From assembly GCA_934486895.1 (NCBI GenBank), contig CAKSQZ010000005.1, positions 15,351 through 79,350 of the forward strand: 64,000 nt of DNA, written 5' to 3'. Below, one piece after another: positions 42,059 to 50,071 of this stretch; the stretch's first letter is position 1, and each line of letters opens with the position of its first letter. Both the position numbers and the translations under genes were made by a program. The notes under the pieces were generated by a model. It worked only from the letters and a program-made list of their open reading frames with translations. It was not told where the DNA came from and did no database searches. This stretch comes from an uncultured Eubacteriales bacterium. Its GTDB lineage: Bacteria > Bacillota > Clostridia > Oscillospirales > Acutalibacteraceae.

Positions 42059-43597
42059 ATGAATAAGGAAACAGTTATCGTTCTCGATTTCGGCGGTCAG
42101 TATAACCAGCTTATTGCCCGCAGAGTCAGAGAAAACGATGTTTACTGCGAAATAATTCCCTATACTGCAGGTGTTGAACGCATTAAGGAACTCAATCCTA
42201 AGGGCATTATTTTCACAGGCGGTCCGAACAGTGTTTATGACCCTGCTTCACCGCATATCGGAAAAGAAATCTTTGAGCTTAATATTCCGATACTCGGCAT
42301 TTGCTACGGTTGTCAGCTTATGGCGTATACACTCGGCGGAACAGTTTCGCCCGCATCGGATGCAACTGCCAGAGAATACGGCAAAACCGAGACAGAATAC
42401 GATCGAACTTCCCTTTTGTGTGACGAAGAAAAAGGCATTTCGTGGATGAGCCCCGGCGACTATATAAGCTGTCCGCCTGAGGGATTCAGGATCACTGCGA
42501 CTACTGCTGTTTGCCCTGTTGCGGCTATGGAAGATCCCGAACGCCGGTTCTACGGAGTTCAGTTCCACCCCGAAGTAAATCACACGCAGTACGGCAAGCA
42601 GATGCTTCGCTCGTTCTTATATAATGTGTGCGGCTGCAAGGGCGAATGGAAGATGGAAAGCTTTATTGAAACAACTGTTCAGCAGATCCGCGATGAGATC
42701 GGCGACAGCGGAGTTGTACTCGGTCTTTCGGGCGGTGTTGATTCGTCGGTTGCCGCGGCACTTATTTCGCGTGCTGTCGGAAAACAGCTCACCTGCGTGT
42801 TTGTTGATCAGGGGCTCATGAGAAAAGACGAAGGCGATTTTGTTGAGCAGACATTCACAAAGCTGTTTGATATGAATTTTGTAAGAGTCAACTGTGCCGA
42901 TGTTTTTTACGAAAAACTCAAGGGCGTTACCGACCCTGAGGATAAGCGTCACATTATCGGAACTGAATTTTATAAAGTTTTTTCCGAAAAGATCAAGGAA
43001 AACTACGGCGACGGTTTCTTCGCTCAGGGCACGATCTATCCCGACCGCATTGAAAGCGGTAAAGGCGACGCCGCTACGATAAAGACTCATCACAACCAGG
43101 TCAAAATCACCGATGAGGTCAACTTTAAAGGCGTTATTGAACCGCTTAAAGATTTATTTAAGGACGAGGTGCGCAAAGTCGGCGAAATGCTTGGTCTGCC
43201 GCACGAGCTTGTTTGGCGTCAGCCGTTCCCAGGTCCCGGTCTCGGAGTCCGGATAATCGGCGAAGTCAATGCTCAGCGTGTGCATATTCTGCAGGAGGCG
43301 GACGCTGTTTTGCGCGATGAGATGGCATCCTGCGGTTATGAGTCGCAAATGAGCCAGTTTTTTGCTGTTTTGCCGGGAGTTAAGACTGTCGGTGTTATGG
43401 GTGATGCGCGCACTTATGACGAGCTGATCGCGATCCGCGCAGTCACGACCGATGATTTTATGACTGCCGATTGGGCGCAGATCCCGTATGAAATACTGGG
43501 TCGCGTATCTAACCGCATCATCAACGAAGTCGATCATGTAAACCGCGTTGTCTACGATATCACTTCAAAGCCCCCCGGAACCGTCGAGTGGGAGTGA
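42059..43597 (+). CDS. guaA: GMP synthase (glutamine-hydrolysing)
   Basis: Aminates XMP to GMP with ATP and glutamine ammonia. The 512-residue protein has a class I glutamine amidotransferase domain (GICYGCQLMAYTLGG with the nucleophilic Cys; FHPEVNHTQYGKQML with His and Glu), an ATP-pyrophosphatase PP-loop LGLSGGVDSSVAAALI and the C-terminal dimerisation domain ending YDITSKPPGTVEWE. The ATG preceded by GGAGGAGAGC is used; the upstream ATG overlapping purB contains that ribosome site. The highly conserved 3' end is a known integration site for genomic islands; an element scar follows. Confidence 0.97.
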   Translation: MNKETVIVLDFGGQYNQLIARRVRENDVYCEIIPYTAGVERIKELNPKGIIFTGGPNSVYDPASPHIGKEIFELNIPILGICYGCQLMAYTLGGTVSPASDATAREYGKTETEYDRTSLLCDEEKGISWMSPGDYISCPPEGFRITATTAVCPVAAMEDPERRFYGVQFHPEVNHTQYGKQMLRSFLYNVCGCKGEWKMESFIETTVQQIRDEIGDSGVVLGLSGGVDSSVAAALISRAVGKQLTCVFVDQGLMRKDEGDFVEQTFTKLFDMNFVRVNCADVFYEKLKGVTDPEDKRHIIGTEFYKVFSEKIKENYGDGFFAQGTIYPDRIESGKGDAATIKTHHNQVKITDEVNFKGVIEPLKDLFKDEVRKVGEMLGLPHELVWRQPFPGPGLGVRIIGEVNAQRVHILQEADAVLRDEMASCGYESQMSQFFAVLPGVKTVGVMGDARTYDELIAIRAVTTDDFMTADWAQIPYEILGRVSNRIINEVDHVNRVVYDITSKPPGTVEWE

Positions 43598-43851
43598 TGC
43601 CCCTTGGTTTAGATGTGCCGGAAAACCCTTTATTTAAAGGGTTTCGGGACATGGCACTTTTTGAACAACCGTTTTTGCAACTCTTTTGCAACAGATGAAA
43701 TAGTCCCCGTTGGCTTTGGGCTAAACCTAAAAATCGCATAAAAATTAAGACTTTTGCCCCAAACAGGGCAGAAGCCTTTTTTGCATATTTGATACTGCTT
43801 TTTTCTTCTTGTATCATTATATTTAGAAAGAAGGACTTGGAGGTAAATATC

Positions 43852-44031
43852 GTGAGAGAAGATAAGTATCATATATATTTAAGTGCTGAAGAACGCAATC
43901 GTATTATCGCATCTCTTGTAAGCTTAAAAAACTAATTGATTGAACAAGGCAGATACACCGACGCAGTTGATGATGTTTTGTTCAAAGTCTTAAAAACAAA
44001 AAGAAAGAAAATTAAAATTGAATATGTGTAA
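43852..44031 (+). pseudogene. Small integrative-element protein, interrupted by an in-frame stop
   Basis: GTG start 9-10 nt after TTGGAGG; the frame reads VREDKYHIYLSAEERNRII, then ..VSLKN, TAA, then LIEQGRYTDAVDDVLFKVLKTKRKKIKIEYV and stop. From memory, an intact ~60-residue protein of this form (HIYLSxEERxxII, LIEQGRYTDAVDDVL) is common in conjugative elements of gut Firmicutes, so the TAA at 43933 is a point nonsense change rather than a gene end. Function unknown. A stop-restart cannot be excluded, since TTG follows the TAA. Confidence 0.65.
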
Positions 44032-44041
44032 AAGGCATTTA

Positions 44042-44077
44042 GCCGTCTGTTCCATAACCGGAGCAGGCGGCTTTTTT
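44042..44077 (+). terminator. Terminator after the element pseudogene
   Basis: Twelve-base-pair stem GCCGTCTGTTCC / GGAGCAGGCGGC (G-U pairs allowed), 6-nt loop, six T. Confidence 0.8.
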
Positions 44078-44450
44078 ATTATTTTCAAAAAAGTTGAAAA
44101 AAATTTGCTCAGAGGGGGTACAAAATGTCTCTCCCTGTTCAAACAAGTGAAGGGGTTAATTCCGAACCACAAAATCGGAAGCCTTTCATTTGAACTTTGA
44201 AAACTGAATACACAGGTCACTAAGACTTTATTTCTGATGATAGCTACCATAAAGAACGCCACGACGAATCAATCGACGTAGCGTTAAAAACTGCTTGACT
44301 ATTCTTTTCAATACCGATTATCTCGCAAGCTATTCAAATCCGTCTGTATCTTCATATAAATAACACCGCAAAAGATAAGTGGAGAGCGTCAAAACTTATC
44401 GGACTTACTTATTATTAACTTTAATCAATGCCTAAAATTGTCGATTTATC

Positions 44451-44479
44451 TTGACAAAGCGGATATATCAAAGTATAAT
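44451..44479 (+). promoter_or_regulatory. Promoter of the zinc-ribbon membrane protein
   Basis: Perfect TTGACA-N17-TATAAT, 30 bp before the ATG. Confidence 0.88.
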
Positions 44480-44508
44480 TGAATAAGATAATATTAGGAG
44501 GTTTTTTT

Positions 44509-45141
44509 ATGTCATCTATAATCCCTAACGGCTATGGCTACGACTATGGCTACAACGGTATCGGCTCTTCCGCAACTGTTGTAATAGTCCTCACAGCTGT
44601 TGCAGCAGTCCTTGCAATCGCAGTTACCGTGCTCGCGTTCATCTTCATCGTTCCCGAGAAGCGCCGCGAAAAGCTCAACGCTTTCGGCAAATTTCTGCAC
44701 GACACCTGCAACTTCAAGTATCTTCTTGTTGAGAAAATTCTTCAGGTGCTCTACATATTTGCGACTGCGTTCACAATTCTTCTCGGCTTCTTTTCACTGT
44801 TCCGAGCTGAGTTCCTTACAGGTCTCGGAATGATGATAGTCGGACCGATCGCTATTCGTCTGGTTTACGAGATGTTTATGATGGTTATTCTTCTTCTCAA
44901 AAACGTCATCATGATCAACAAAAAGCTGAAAAATCAGAACGATACGCCTGACCGTTCGGCTGATGTTTTTGCAGCTCCCGATCTGAGTGAAGTTCAGCAA
45001 TCTATCAAGGCTCGCAGAGAAGCCGCACAGGCTCAGCAGCCGGTTCAGCCCGCAGCTCCCGTTCAGCCTGTGGCTCGTTTCTGCCAGAAGTGCGGAACAT
45101 CGCTCGATGAATCAGGCAACTGCCCGAACTGCTCAAAATAA
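44509..45141 (+). CDS. Membrane protein with C-terminal zinc ribbon, unknown function
   Basis: A 210-residue protein: Tyr/Gly-rich N-terminus (PNGYGYDYGYNGIGSS), hydrophobic helices at about 17-46, 75-95 and 100-130, a Gln/Pro/Ala-rich linker (QAQQPVQPAAPVQP) and a C-terminal zinc ribbon RFCQKCGTSLDESGNCPNCSK with two CxxC pairs. DUF4282-like membrane domains sometimes have this plan, but I cannot assign a family with certainty. AGGAGG precedes the ATG; a consensus promoter and a strong terminator frame the gene, which implies robust independent expression. Confidence 0.75.
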   Translation: MSSIIPNGYGYDYGYNGIGSSATVVIVLTAVAAVLAIAVTVLAFIFIVPEKRREKLNAFGKFLHDTCNFKYLLVEKILQVLYIFATAFTILLGFFSLFRAEFLTGLGMMIVGPIAIRLVYEMFMMVILLLKNVIMINKKLKNQNDTPDRSADVFAAPDLSEVQQSIKARREAAQAQQPVQPAAPVQPVARFCQKCGTSLDESGNCPNCSK

Positions 45142-45154
45142 GCTCATTCTTTGC

Positions 45155-45191
45155 AAAATCCCCGCGGTATCAATGATACCGCGGGGATTTT
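45155..45191. terminator. Bidirectional intrinsic terminator
   Basis: Seventeen-base-pair perfect stem AAAATCCCCGCGGTATC / GATACCGCGGGGATTTT with a 3-nt loop, shared by the two convergent genes. Confidence 0.93.
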
Positions 45192-45195
45192 CTTT

Positions 45196-45888
45196 TTAAA
45201 AATCTATTTCGCTCAGCGACGACACAGTGACAGTCGGCGCATTTTCGGGCAATGGTTCGGGCGATAACGGATCGTGCCTATAATAGCAGGTGAGCATGCC
45301 GTATTGCCTGCCGCCTGCTATATCCGATGAAAGCGAATCGCCTATTATCATGGTATCCTGCGGCAGAACAGGTTCTTTTCTGCCTTCGTTCAATTCGGCG
45401 AAGGCACGATCGAAAAACTCCTTCGACGGCTTCTGTGCACCTATTTTTTCTGAGATGAAAACATGGCTGAAATACTTTGTCATATCGGCGACCTGCAAGC
45501 GATTGAACTGTTGCTCATACGGCCCGTTGCTCGCGGCACAAAGAATGTATTTCTTATGAAGCCGATAGAGCAGATCATAAGCGCCGTTTTCGGGAATGGC
45601 GCTGTCGAACAGCGATTTTCTGAAATACCGCTCGAATGTCGGTCCGTCAAACTCGATCCCGAGCGCAGAAAAGACATTATTCCACCTTGTTTTTTCAAGC
45701 TGAGAAAAGGTTATTTTGCCCTGCTCTATCATTCGCCATAGCGCATTGTTTTCCCTGTGAAAAACATCGTACATATACGGTTCGTACGGTTTGAGTCCGA
45801 AATGCTCAAAGCCTGTTTTCATGGTATGGCGGACATACTCATCGAAGCTGAGCAATGTGTTGTCGATATCTATAAATACAGCTTTCAT
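45196..45888 (-). CDS. HAD-superfamily hydrolase, YjjG-like 5'-nucleotidase type
   Basis: A 230-residue HAD phosphatase. Motif I is VFIDIDNTLLSF (nucleophile Asp7, Asp9), motif II CAASNGPYEQQ, motif III the Lys in IGAQKPSKEFF, motif IV IIGDSLSSDIAGG. The helical cap (about 18-95) and the SNGP motif resemble YjjG/YfnB-type pyrimidine nucleotidases that clear non-canonical nucleotides. Substrate is inferred only from similarity. Its ATG overlaps the stop of the upstream membrane protein gene by 4 bp, so the two are translated together. Confidence 0.85.
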   Translation of the reverse strand: MKAVFIDIDNTLLSFDEYVRHTMKTGFEHFGLKPYEPYMYDVFHRENNALWRMIEQGKITFSQLEKTRWNNVFSALGIEFDGPTFERYFRKSLFDSAIPENGAYDLLYRLHKKYILCAASNGPYEQQFNRLQVADMTKYFSHVFISEKIGAQKPSKEFFDRAFAELNEGRKEPVLPQDTMIIGDSLSSDIAGGRQYGMLTCYYRHDPLSPEPLPENAPTVTVSSLSEIDF

Positions 45889-46613
45889 CCCTGTTCTCCT
45901 TTCGGTTTATCAAGCGCAAAGTGCTCTGAGAAATTTGAAAACAGCGGCTTTATATTGCAGAATCGGTCGATCAGTCTGCCGAAAACGCCGATCAGCGGCC
46001 CGTTGATACACGCCATTATCAGTGTTCCGAAGCCGATGCCCTCGAATTTGCCGAAAAAAAGCAGCGTCATAACCGCGGCGACCGCGAGGCAGGACAGGTC
46101 AAACGATGTCTTGAACACGACAAGCTTCACGCCGAACTTCGAGCTGACGCCTTTTACAAAGAAGTCGTACACCTGCGGATAAAGATATGTTTTATAAAAC
46201 ACCGCTACCGAAAGCGAAGTCAAAACAACGCCGAGCGCGAACATTAAAAGACGAAGCCACAGCGCCATGCTGCCCGGCTTTGTGACAGTCGGGTCGAACA
46301 CGGGGATACACCGCCACAGATCGAGCACTGCGCCGTATAACAGGCAGGTGACGAAAGACGAAAGATAGGCGACTTTGAACCGCCGCATTATCAGACAGAA
46401 AACAATAAACAGCCCCGCCTGAATGATATATTCCGCCTGCCCGAACGACAAAAAACCGACTTTCAGGCTTAAGAGATATGCCGGCGCGACGATCATTGAA
46501 ACGCCGAAGTTTGCCGCTGTGAGCATCGCGACCGCAAACGACAACAGCACTATCGCCAAGATATAGAGCAGCTCACTCGGCACAGTTATCTTTTTTAAAC
46601 TCCGATCGGTCAT
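45885..46613 (-). CDS. YczE/YitT-like integral membrane protein (DUF6198)
   Basis: A 242-residue protein with about five or six hydrophobic helices (15-38, 46-72, 80-98, 115-140, 165-190) and the family-type phrases AMLTAANFGVSMIVAPAYLLSLK and VFYKTYLYPQVYDFFVKGVSSKFG. It fits the DUF6198/YczE group of small membrane proteins whose function is unknown; some relatives are annotated as transport-like. It is coupled to the HAD phosphatase by a 4-bp overlap. A terminator for the nucleotidyltransferase gene separates it from the gene upstream. Confidence 0.75.
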   Translation of the reverse strand: MTDRSLKKITVPSELLYILAIVLLSFAVAMLTAANFGVSMIVAPAYLLSLKVGFLSFGQAEYIIQAGLFIVFCLIMRRFKVAYLSSFVTCLLYGAVLDLWRCIPVFDPTVTKPGSMALWLRLLMFALGVVLTSLSVAVFYKTYLYPQVYDFFVKGVSSKFGVKLVVFKTSFDLSCLAVAAVMTLLFFGKFEGIGFGTLIMACINGPLIGVFGRLIDRFCNIKPLFSNFSEHFALDKPKGEQG

Positions 46614-46632
46614 TTTTAACTCCTTTGCTGTT

Positions 46633-46662
46633 AAAAAGCCATACGCCCAAAAGGCGTATGGC
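46633..46662 (-). terminator. Terminator of the nucleotidyltransferase gene
   Basis: Ten-base-pair stem GCCATACGCC / GGCGTATGGC, 5-nt loop, then TTTTT on the minus strand. Confidence 0.85.
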
Positions 46663-46727
46663 GAAAACTGATACTAAATATCACGAAAAATCCATACTGA
46701 TTTTACTCATAAACCGCACCGACTGTA

Positions 46728-47609
46728 TCAGATACCGTCGTACAGCCCTTCGTCTGCCATTTTGTTCATTGCATCGCAGACATTCTTTTTATCTTCCTTG
46801 TATGTAACGCCGTACCACTTCTCTTCGGCGACAAGCACGCGCACACGCTTTTTATCCGTTTTGATAAGTTCGGACACGACAGACGGAAGATAATACTCCG
46901 CCTTCGGCACATTCAGCTTTTCATCCAAAAACTTTTCAAAGCCGTGCTGTGCGTAGTCGAACAGATCGGGAGTGAATCCCCAGAGGTTCATTGAAACGAC
47001 TGTATCGGGTGCCATATTGATCCATGTCGCTCCGTCATCCTCGGTATATTTGCAATCGACTATTTTTGTCCGCTCTGTCACCGATTTAAGATAGCCGTTA
47101 TCCATTTCGCAGACACCTCGCGATACCGAGCCGTTCTCGGTCAAGGTATTTGCAAGGCGGAAACCGACCATGCAATAGTCGTCACTGCCGCTCTTCAGAA
47201 AATCCGCTATCTGCCTGAATGCGGACTTGCCGTAATAATCATCGGCGTTTATAACTGCAAACGGCTCATTGACGACATCTTTACAGCACAAAACGGCATG
47301 AGCCGTGCCCCACGGCTTAACACGGTCGCTCGGGCAGACATAGCCGCTCGGCAAAGCGTTTGTTTCCTGGTAGACATACTCCGTTTTGACCATTTTCTCT
47401 ATATGCTTTGCAGTGACCGCTTTGAAATCTTCCTCAATAGCGTGTTTTATAACAAAGACAACTTTATTAAATCCTGCTTTTACAGCGTCATATATAGAAT
47501 AGTCAAGCAAGATCTCTCCGTTTTTTCCGATCGGTTCGATCTGCTTGAGTCCGCCGAAACGGCTGCCCATTCCCGCAGCCATTACAACGAGTGTTATATC
47601 CTTATTCAT
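46728..47609 (-). CDS. Sugar-nucleotide-type nucleotidyltransferase
   Basis: A 293-residue NTP_transferase family enzyme. The nucleotide-binding signature is VVMAAGMGSRFGGLKQIEPIG (about 6-26), the metal-binding motif FAVINADDYYG (about 115-125), and GTAHAVLCCKD is the conserved base-recognition region. Such proteins join an NTP to a sugar-1-phosphate. The closest family annotation I know is the generic gut-Firmicutes 'nucleotidyltransferase' that often precedes phosphotransferases, so the sugar is unknown. Start at the ATG after GAGGTAGC; a longer frame is less likely. It is monocistronic and not adjacent to the polysaccharide locus. Confidence 0.82.
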   Translation of the reverse strand: MNKDITLVVMAAGMGSRFGGLKQIEPIGKNGEILLDYSIYDAVKAGFNKVVFVIKHAIEEDFKAVTAKHIEKMVKTEYVYQETNALPSGYVCPSDRVKPWGTAHAVLCCKDVVNEPFAVINADDYYGKSAFRQIADFLKSGSDDYCMVGFRLANTLTENGSVSRGVCEMDNGYLKSVTERTKIVDCKYTEDDGATWINMAPDTVVSMNLWGFTPDLFDYAQHGFEKFLDEKLNVPKAEYYLPSVVSELIKTDKKRVRVLVAEEKWYGVTYKEDKKNVCDAMNKMADEGLYDGI

Positions 47610-47766
47610 TTTGCTACCTCGCTTTATCTTATTGTTCGGGTACATATTCGTATTTTACCACCGTGCGAAAACATTGTCAAGCGTCAGACGGTTTTTGTGC
47701 CGATATTGAAGCATTGTTATATATAACGGATTTTTGAGATTAATTTACGAAACTCCGAAAAAAATC

Positions 47767-47795
47767 TTGACAAAATGCCGCGCAGAGTATATAAT
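47767..47795 (+). promoter_or_regulatory. Promoter of the rpsF-ssb-rpsR operon
   Basis: Perfect TTGACA-N17-TATAAT. Confidence 0.9.
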
Positions 47796-47799
47796 TATT

Positions 47800-47858
47800 C
47801 AGTCGGATCATATCCGGCTTCCTTGCTCTGCAATTCAGTGCAGAGCCAAAGTCCAAAA
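47800..47858 (+). ncRNA. Candidate S6:S18-binding leader of rpsF
   Basis: The short leader has a CGGAT/ATCCGG hairpin containing CCG and a GCTCTGCA/TGCAGAGC stem just before the AGGAGG. Many bacterial rpsF leaders carry a motif with a conserved CCG trinucleotide that binds the S6:S18 complex to repress the operon; position and the CCG fit, but no alignment was made. Confidence 0.45.
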
Positions 47859-47872
47859 GGAGGTGTTTGTCA

Positions 47873-48154
47873 ATGGCTATCGCTTATGAAACCGTTCTCG
47901 TTTTTTCGCTTAAAAACGGGGAGGACGCAGCTAAGGCTCTCTGTGAGAAGTTCAAGGAGAGAATCGCTGCGAGCGGTGCAGTAAAGGAAGTTGACGAATG
48001 GGGTAAGCGCAGACTCGCTTACGCTATCAACTACGAGACCGAAGGCTACTATGTCGTTATCAATCACGACAGCGAGCCCGAATTCGTTTCCGAGCTGTCC
48101 CGTGTCCTCAATATCACTGACGGTGTTTTGAGATACCTGACGGTTAAGAAGTAA
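47873..48154 (+). CDS. rpsF: 30S ribosomal protein S6
   Basis: Small-subunit platform protein that pairs with S18. The 93-residue product (MAIAYETVLVFSLKNGEDAAK.., EVDEWGKRRLAYAINYETEGYYVVINHD) has the S6 signature. The ATG after AGGAGGTG is used in place of an earlier non-ATG start. First gene of the classic rpsF-ssb-rpsR operon. Confidence 0.97.
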   Translation: MAIAYETVLVFSLKNGEDAAKALCEKFKERIAASGAVKEVDEWGKRRLAYAINYETEGYYVVINHDSEPEFVSELSRVLNITDGVLRYLTVKK

Positions 48155-48182
48155 GAAACAATTTTTAAAGGATGGTGCAAAT

Positions 48183-48623
48183 ATGCTTAATGTGATCGCA
48201 ATCATGGGTCGTCTGACAGACAACCCCGAACTTAAGACCACCAACAGCGGGCTTGATGTTACAACATTCACCGTTGCTGTTGACAGAAGGTATGCAAGCG
48301 GGGGCGAAAGACAGACTGATTTCATCAATGTCGTTGCCTGGAGACAGACAGCCAAGTTTGTCTGCAATTATTTCCGCAAGGGTCAGATGATCGCTGTGAA
48401 CGGTTCGCTGCAGCAGCGCAGCTACACCGATCGCGACGGAAACAAACGCACCGTCTATGAAGTCGTTGCGGATAATGTAAGCTTCTGCGGATCTAAAACC
48501 GAGAATGCCGGCGACCAGTCGTATTCCGCACCGACTGTGAAGGAATCCCCTGCTTCGTTTTCCAATGTAGACGCAGGCGATTTCGAGGAGATCGCTGTTG
48601 ACGACGGCGATTATCCGTTCTGA
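48183..48623 (+). CDS. ssb: Single-stranded DNA-binding protein
   Basis: Coats single-stranded DNA in replication and repair. The 146-residue protein has an OB fold (MLNVIAIMGRLTDNPELKTTNSGLDVTTFTVAVDR, FINVVAWRQTAKFVCNYFRKGQMIAVNGSLQQRSY, about 1-105), a variable linker and the acidic tail FEEIAVDDGDYPF that recruits partner proteins. AAAGGATGG precedes the ATG. It lies between rpsF and rpsR as usual. Confidence 0.97.
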   Translation: MLNVIAIMGRLTDNPELKTTNSGLDVTTFTVAVDRRYASGGERQTDFINVVAWRQTAKFVCNYFRKGQMIAVNGSLQQRSYTDRDGNKRTVYEVVADNVSFCGSKTENAGDQSYSAPTVKESPASFSNVDAGDFEEIAVDDGDYPF

Positions 48624-48665
48624 TTTTTTGAATTTTCGTTACTCTATATAAGGAGGTCAAGTTAA

Positions 48666-48995
48666 ATGGAAAACGTTGAAAACGTTGCAGTTGAGGCGCA
48701 GTCGGAAGTTAAGACCGAGGCTCCGAAGGCTGAGAGATCCGAGCGTCCCGAGCGCAGCGAGAGACCTGTCCGCAACTTCAGAAAGGGCAGAAAGAAAGTT
48801 TGCTCGTTCTGTGTTGACAGACAGCACACCGAGATCGATTATAAGGATGTTGCAAAGCTCAAGAGATACATCTCCGAGCGTTCCAAGATCCTTCCCCGCC
48901 GTGTAACCGGCACCTGCACCCGTCATCAGAGAGAATTGACTGTTGCTATCAAGCGCGCAAGACATCTTGCACTTATTCCGTTTGTAAGCGACTAA
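48666..48995 (+). CDS. rpsR: 30S ribosomal protein S18, with N-terminal extension
   Basis: Binds S6 on the platform of the small subunit. The S18 core (KKVCSFCVDRQHTEIDYKDVAKLKRYISERSKILPRRVTGTCTRHQRELTVAIKRARHLALIPFV) occupies about 43-107. It is preceded by about 40 residues rich in Glu, Arg, Ser and Pro (EAPKAERSERPERSERPVRN), making 109 residues against the usual 75-80; such charged extensions occur in some Clostridia. AAGGAGG precedes the ATG. A CxxC pair suggests the zinc-binding form. Confidence 0.97.
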   Translation: MENVENVAVEAQSEVKTEAPKAERSERPERSERPVRNFRKGRKKVCSFCVDRQHTEIDYKDVAKLKRYISERSKILPRRVTGTCTRHQRELTVAIKRARHLALIPFVSD

Positions 48996-49018
48996 GCGGC
49001 GATGCATATTTTCAAAAC

Positions 49019-49057
49019 AAACGACCGATCATCTTCGCGGTGATTCGGTCGTTTTTG
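49019..49057 (+). terminator. Terminator of rpsR operon
   Basis: Stem ACGACCGATCA / TGATTCGGTCGT with one bulge, 9-nt loop, T-run after. Confidence 0.85.
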
Positions 49058-49083
49058 CTTGACACACAAATGACGATGACATA

Positions 49084-49112
49084 TTGACTTTTTAGGCAAA
49101 AAAGGTTATAAT
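49084..49112 (+). promoter_or_regulatory. Promoter of the surface polysaccharide locus
   Basis: TTGACT-N17-TATAAT. The 80-nt leader contains a CCTGCC / GGCGGG stem (49134-49157) followed by CTTTGTTTT, which could be a weak attenuator before the first licD gene. Confidence 0.75.
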
Positions 49113-49195
49113 TATAGTGCAGATGTCGCAGGTCCTGCCCATTGCAAGCAAGGCGGGGCTTTGTTTTGATTTAAATAATAACGGGAGTTACATAA

Positions 49196-50071
49196 ATGGG
49201 AAACACACTGATATCGCCTGACAATGTTCGCAAAATGCAGCTTAAAGGGCTTGAAATGGCACTCTTTTTCGATAAATTCTGCGAAGAACACGGGCTGACA
49301 TATTTCTTCTGCGGCGGTTGCTGTATCGGCGCGATCCGCCATGGCGGCTTTGTCCCATGGGATGATGATGTCGATGTTTTCATGCCGAGAGATGATTATG
49401 AAAAGCTCAAAGAGATCTGGCAGGACACCGAGGAGTATTCAATACAATACACGACAGAGGATTTTCTGACAGAAAATCAGTTTCTTACGATCTGTGCGAA
49501 CAACACGACATTTATCAAGACCTACCAGAAAGACCTTGATATGAATCACGGGCTTGTGCTTGATGTATTGCCGCTCGACGGCTGTCCGACCGGTATGCGC
49601 CGCAAACTTCAAAAGATGTGGGCGTTGCTTTATTCGCTGTTTATTGTGGGGAAAGCGCCTGATAATCACGGCGGTGCCGTTCGGCTCATCGGCAAGATCG
49701 CGCTCGGAGTTATCCGCACTCGGAAGATGAGATACAAAATGTGGCGTATGTGCGAGCGGAAAATGACAAAATATAAAATATCCGACTGCGATAAAATAAC
49801 CGAGCTTTGCTCAGGTCCGCATTATATGCAAAACGAATATCCGAAGCGCATTTTTGAAAGAGCGGTGCGCTATGAATTTGAGGGACATGATTTTCCGCTT
49901 CCTATCGGATACGATGAGTATCTGAGAATGGCATTCGGCGATTATATGCAGCTTCCGCCGGAGGATAAGCAGGTCTGCCACCACGAGTTTGAATTTATGG
50001 ATATGGACCACAGCTACAAGGATTATAAGGGAAAATATTATTGCGTAAAGGAAGAAAAACAAAGTGACTGA
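49196..50071 (+). CDS. LicD-family phosphotransferase, copy 1
   Basis: A 291-residue LicD/fukutin-like nucleotidyltransferase-fold enzyme. The active-site motif PWDDDVDVFMPRDDY (54-68) supplies metal-binding aspartates, and FFCGGCCIGAIRHGGF precedes it; DVLPLDGCP follows at about 122. Family members move phosphocholine or ribitol/glycerol-phosphate groups from CDP donors onto surface glycans. TarI and TarJ encoded just downstream make CDP-ribitol, so ribitol-phosphate transfer is the likely job. GGGAG precedes the ATG. The protein is very similar along its length to the next gene product, showing tandem duplication; they overlap by 8 bp. Confidence 0.85.
   Translation: MGNTLISPDNVRKMQLKGLEMALFFDKFCEEHGLTYFFCGGCCIGAIRHGGFVPWDDDVDVFMPRDDYEKLKEIWQDTEEYSIQYTTEDFLTENQFLTICANNTTFIKTYQKDLDMNHGLVLDVLPLDGCPTGMRRKLQKMWALLYSLFIVGKAPDNHGGAVRLIGKIALGVIRTRKMRYKMWRMCERKMTKYKISDCDKITELCSGPHYMQNEYPKRIFERAVRYEFEGHDFPLPIGYDEYLRMAFGDYMQLPPEDKQVCHHEFEFMDMDHSYKDYKGKYYCVKEEKQSD

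Larger units (their letters stand above)
43598..44508. other. 911-bp region downstream of guaA holding mobile-element remnants
   Basis: No intact gene is seen. Contents: an inverted repeat AAACCCTTT / AAAGGGTTT (43623-43644); a nonsense-mutated small gene typical of conjugative elements (43852-44031) with a terminator; a 27-codon reading MSLPVQTSEGVNF.. (44125-44208) preceded by GAGGGGG; an imperfect hairpin AACGC..GCGTT (44255-44285); and the consensus promoter of the next gene at 44451-44479. The remainder shows no recognisable coding signal. Confidence 0.6.

Noticed and set aside
43560..43872. Two minus-strand frames downstream of guaA
   Set aside because: No ribosome site and they run into the guaA coding end antisense; no recognisable recombinase motifs were found, so I do not call an integrase remnant.
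44125..44208. 27-codon reading (MSLPVQTSEGVNF..) as a gene
   Set aside because: It has a GAGGGGG site, but it is short, unidentified and in a decaying region; kept only as a remnant within the region entry.
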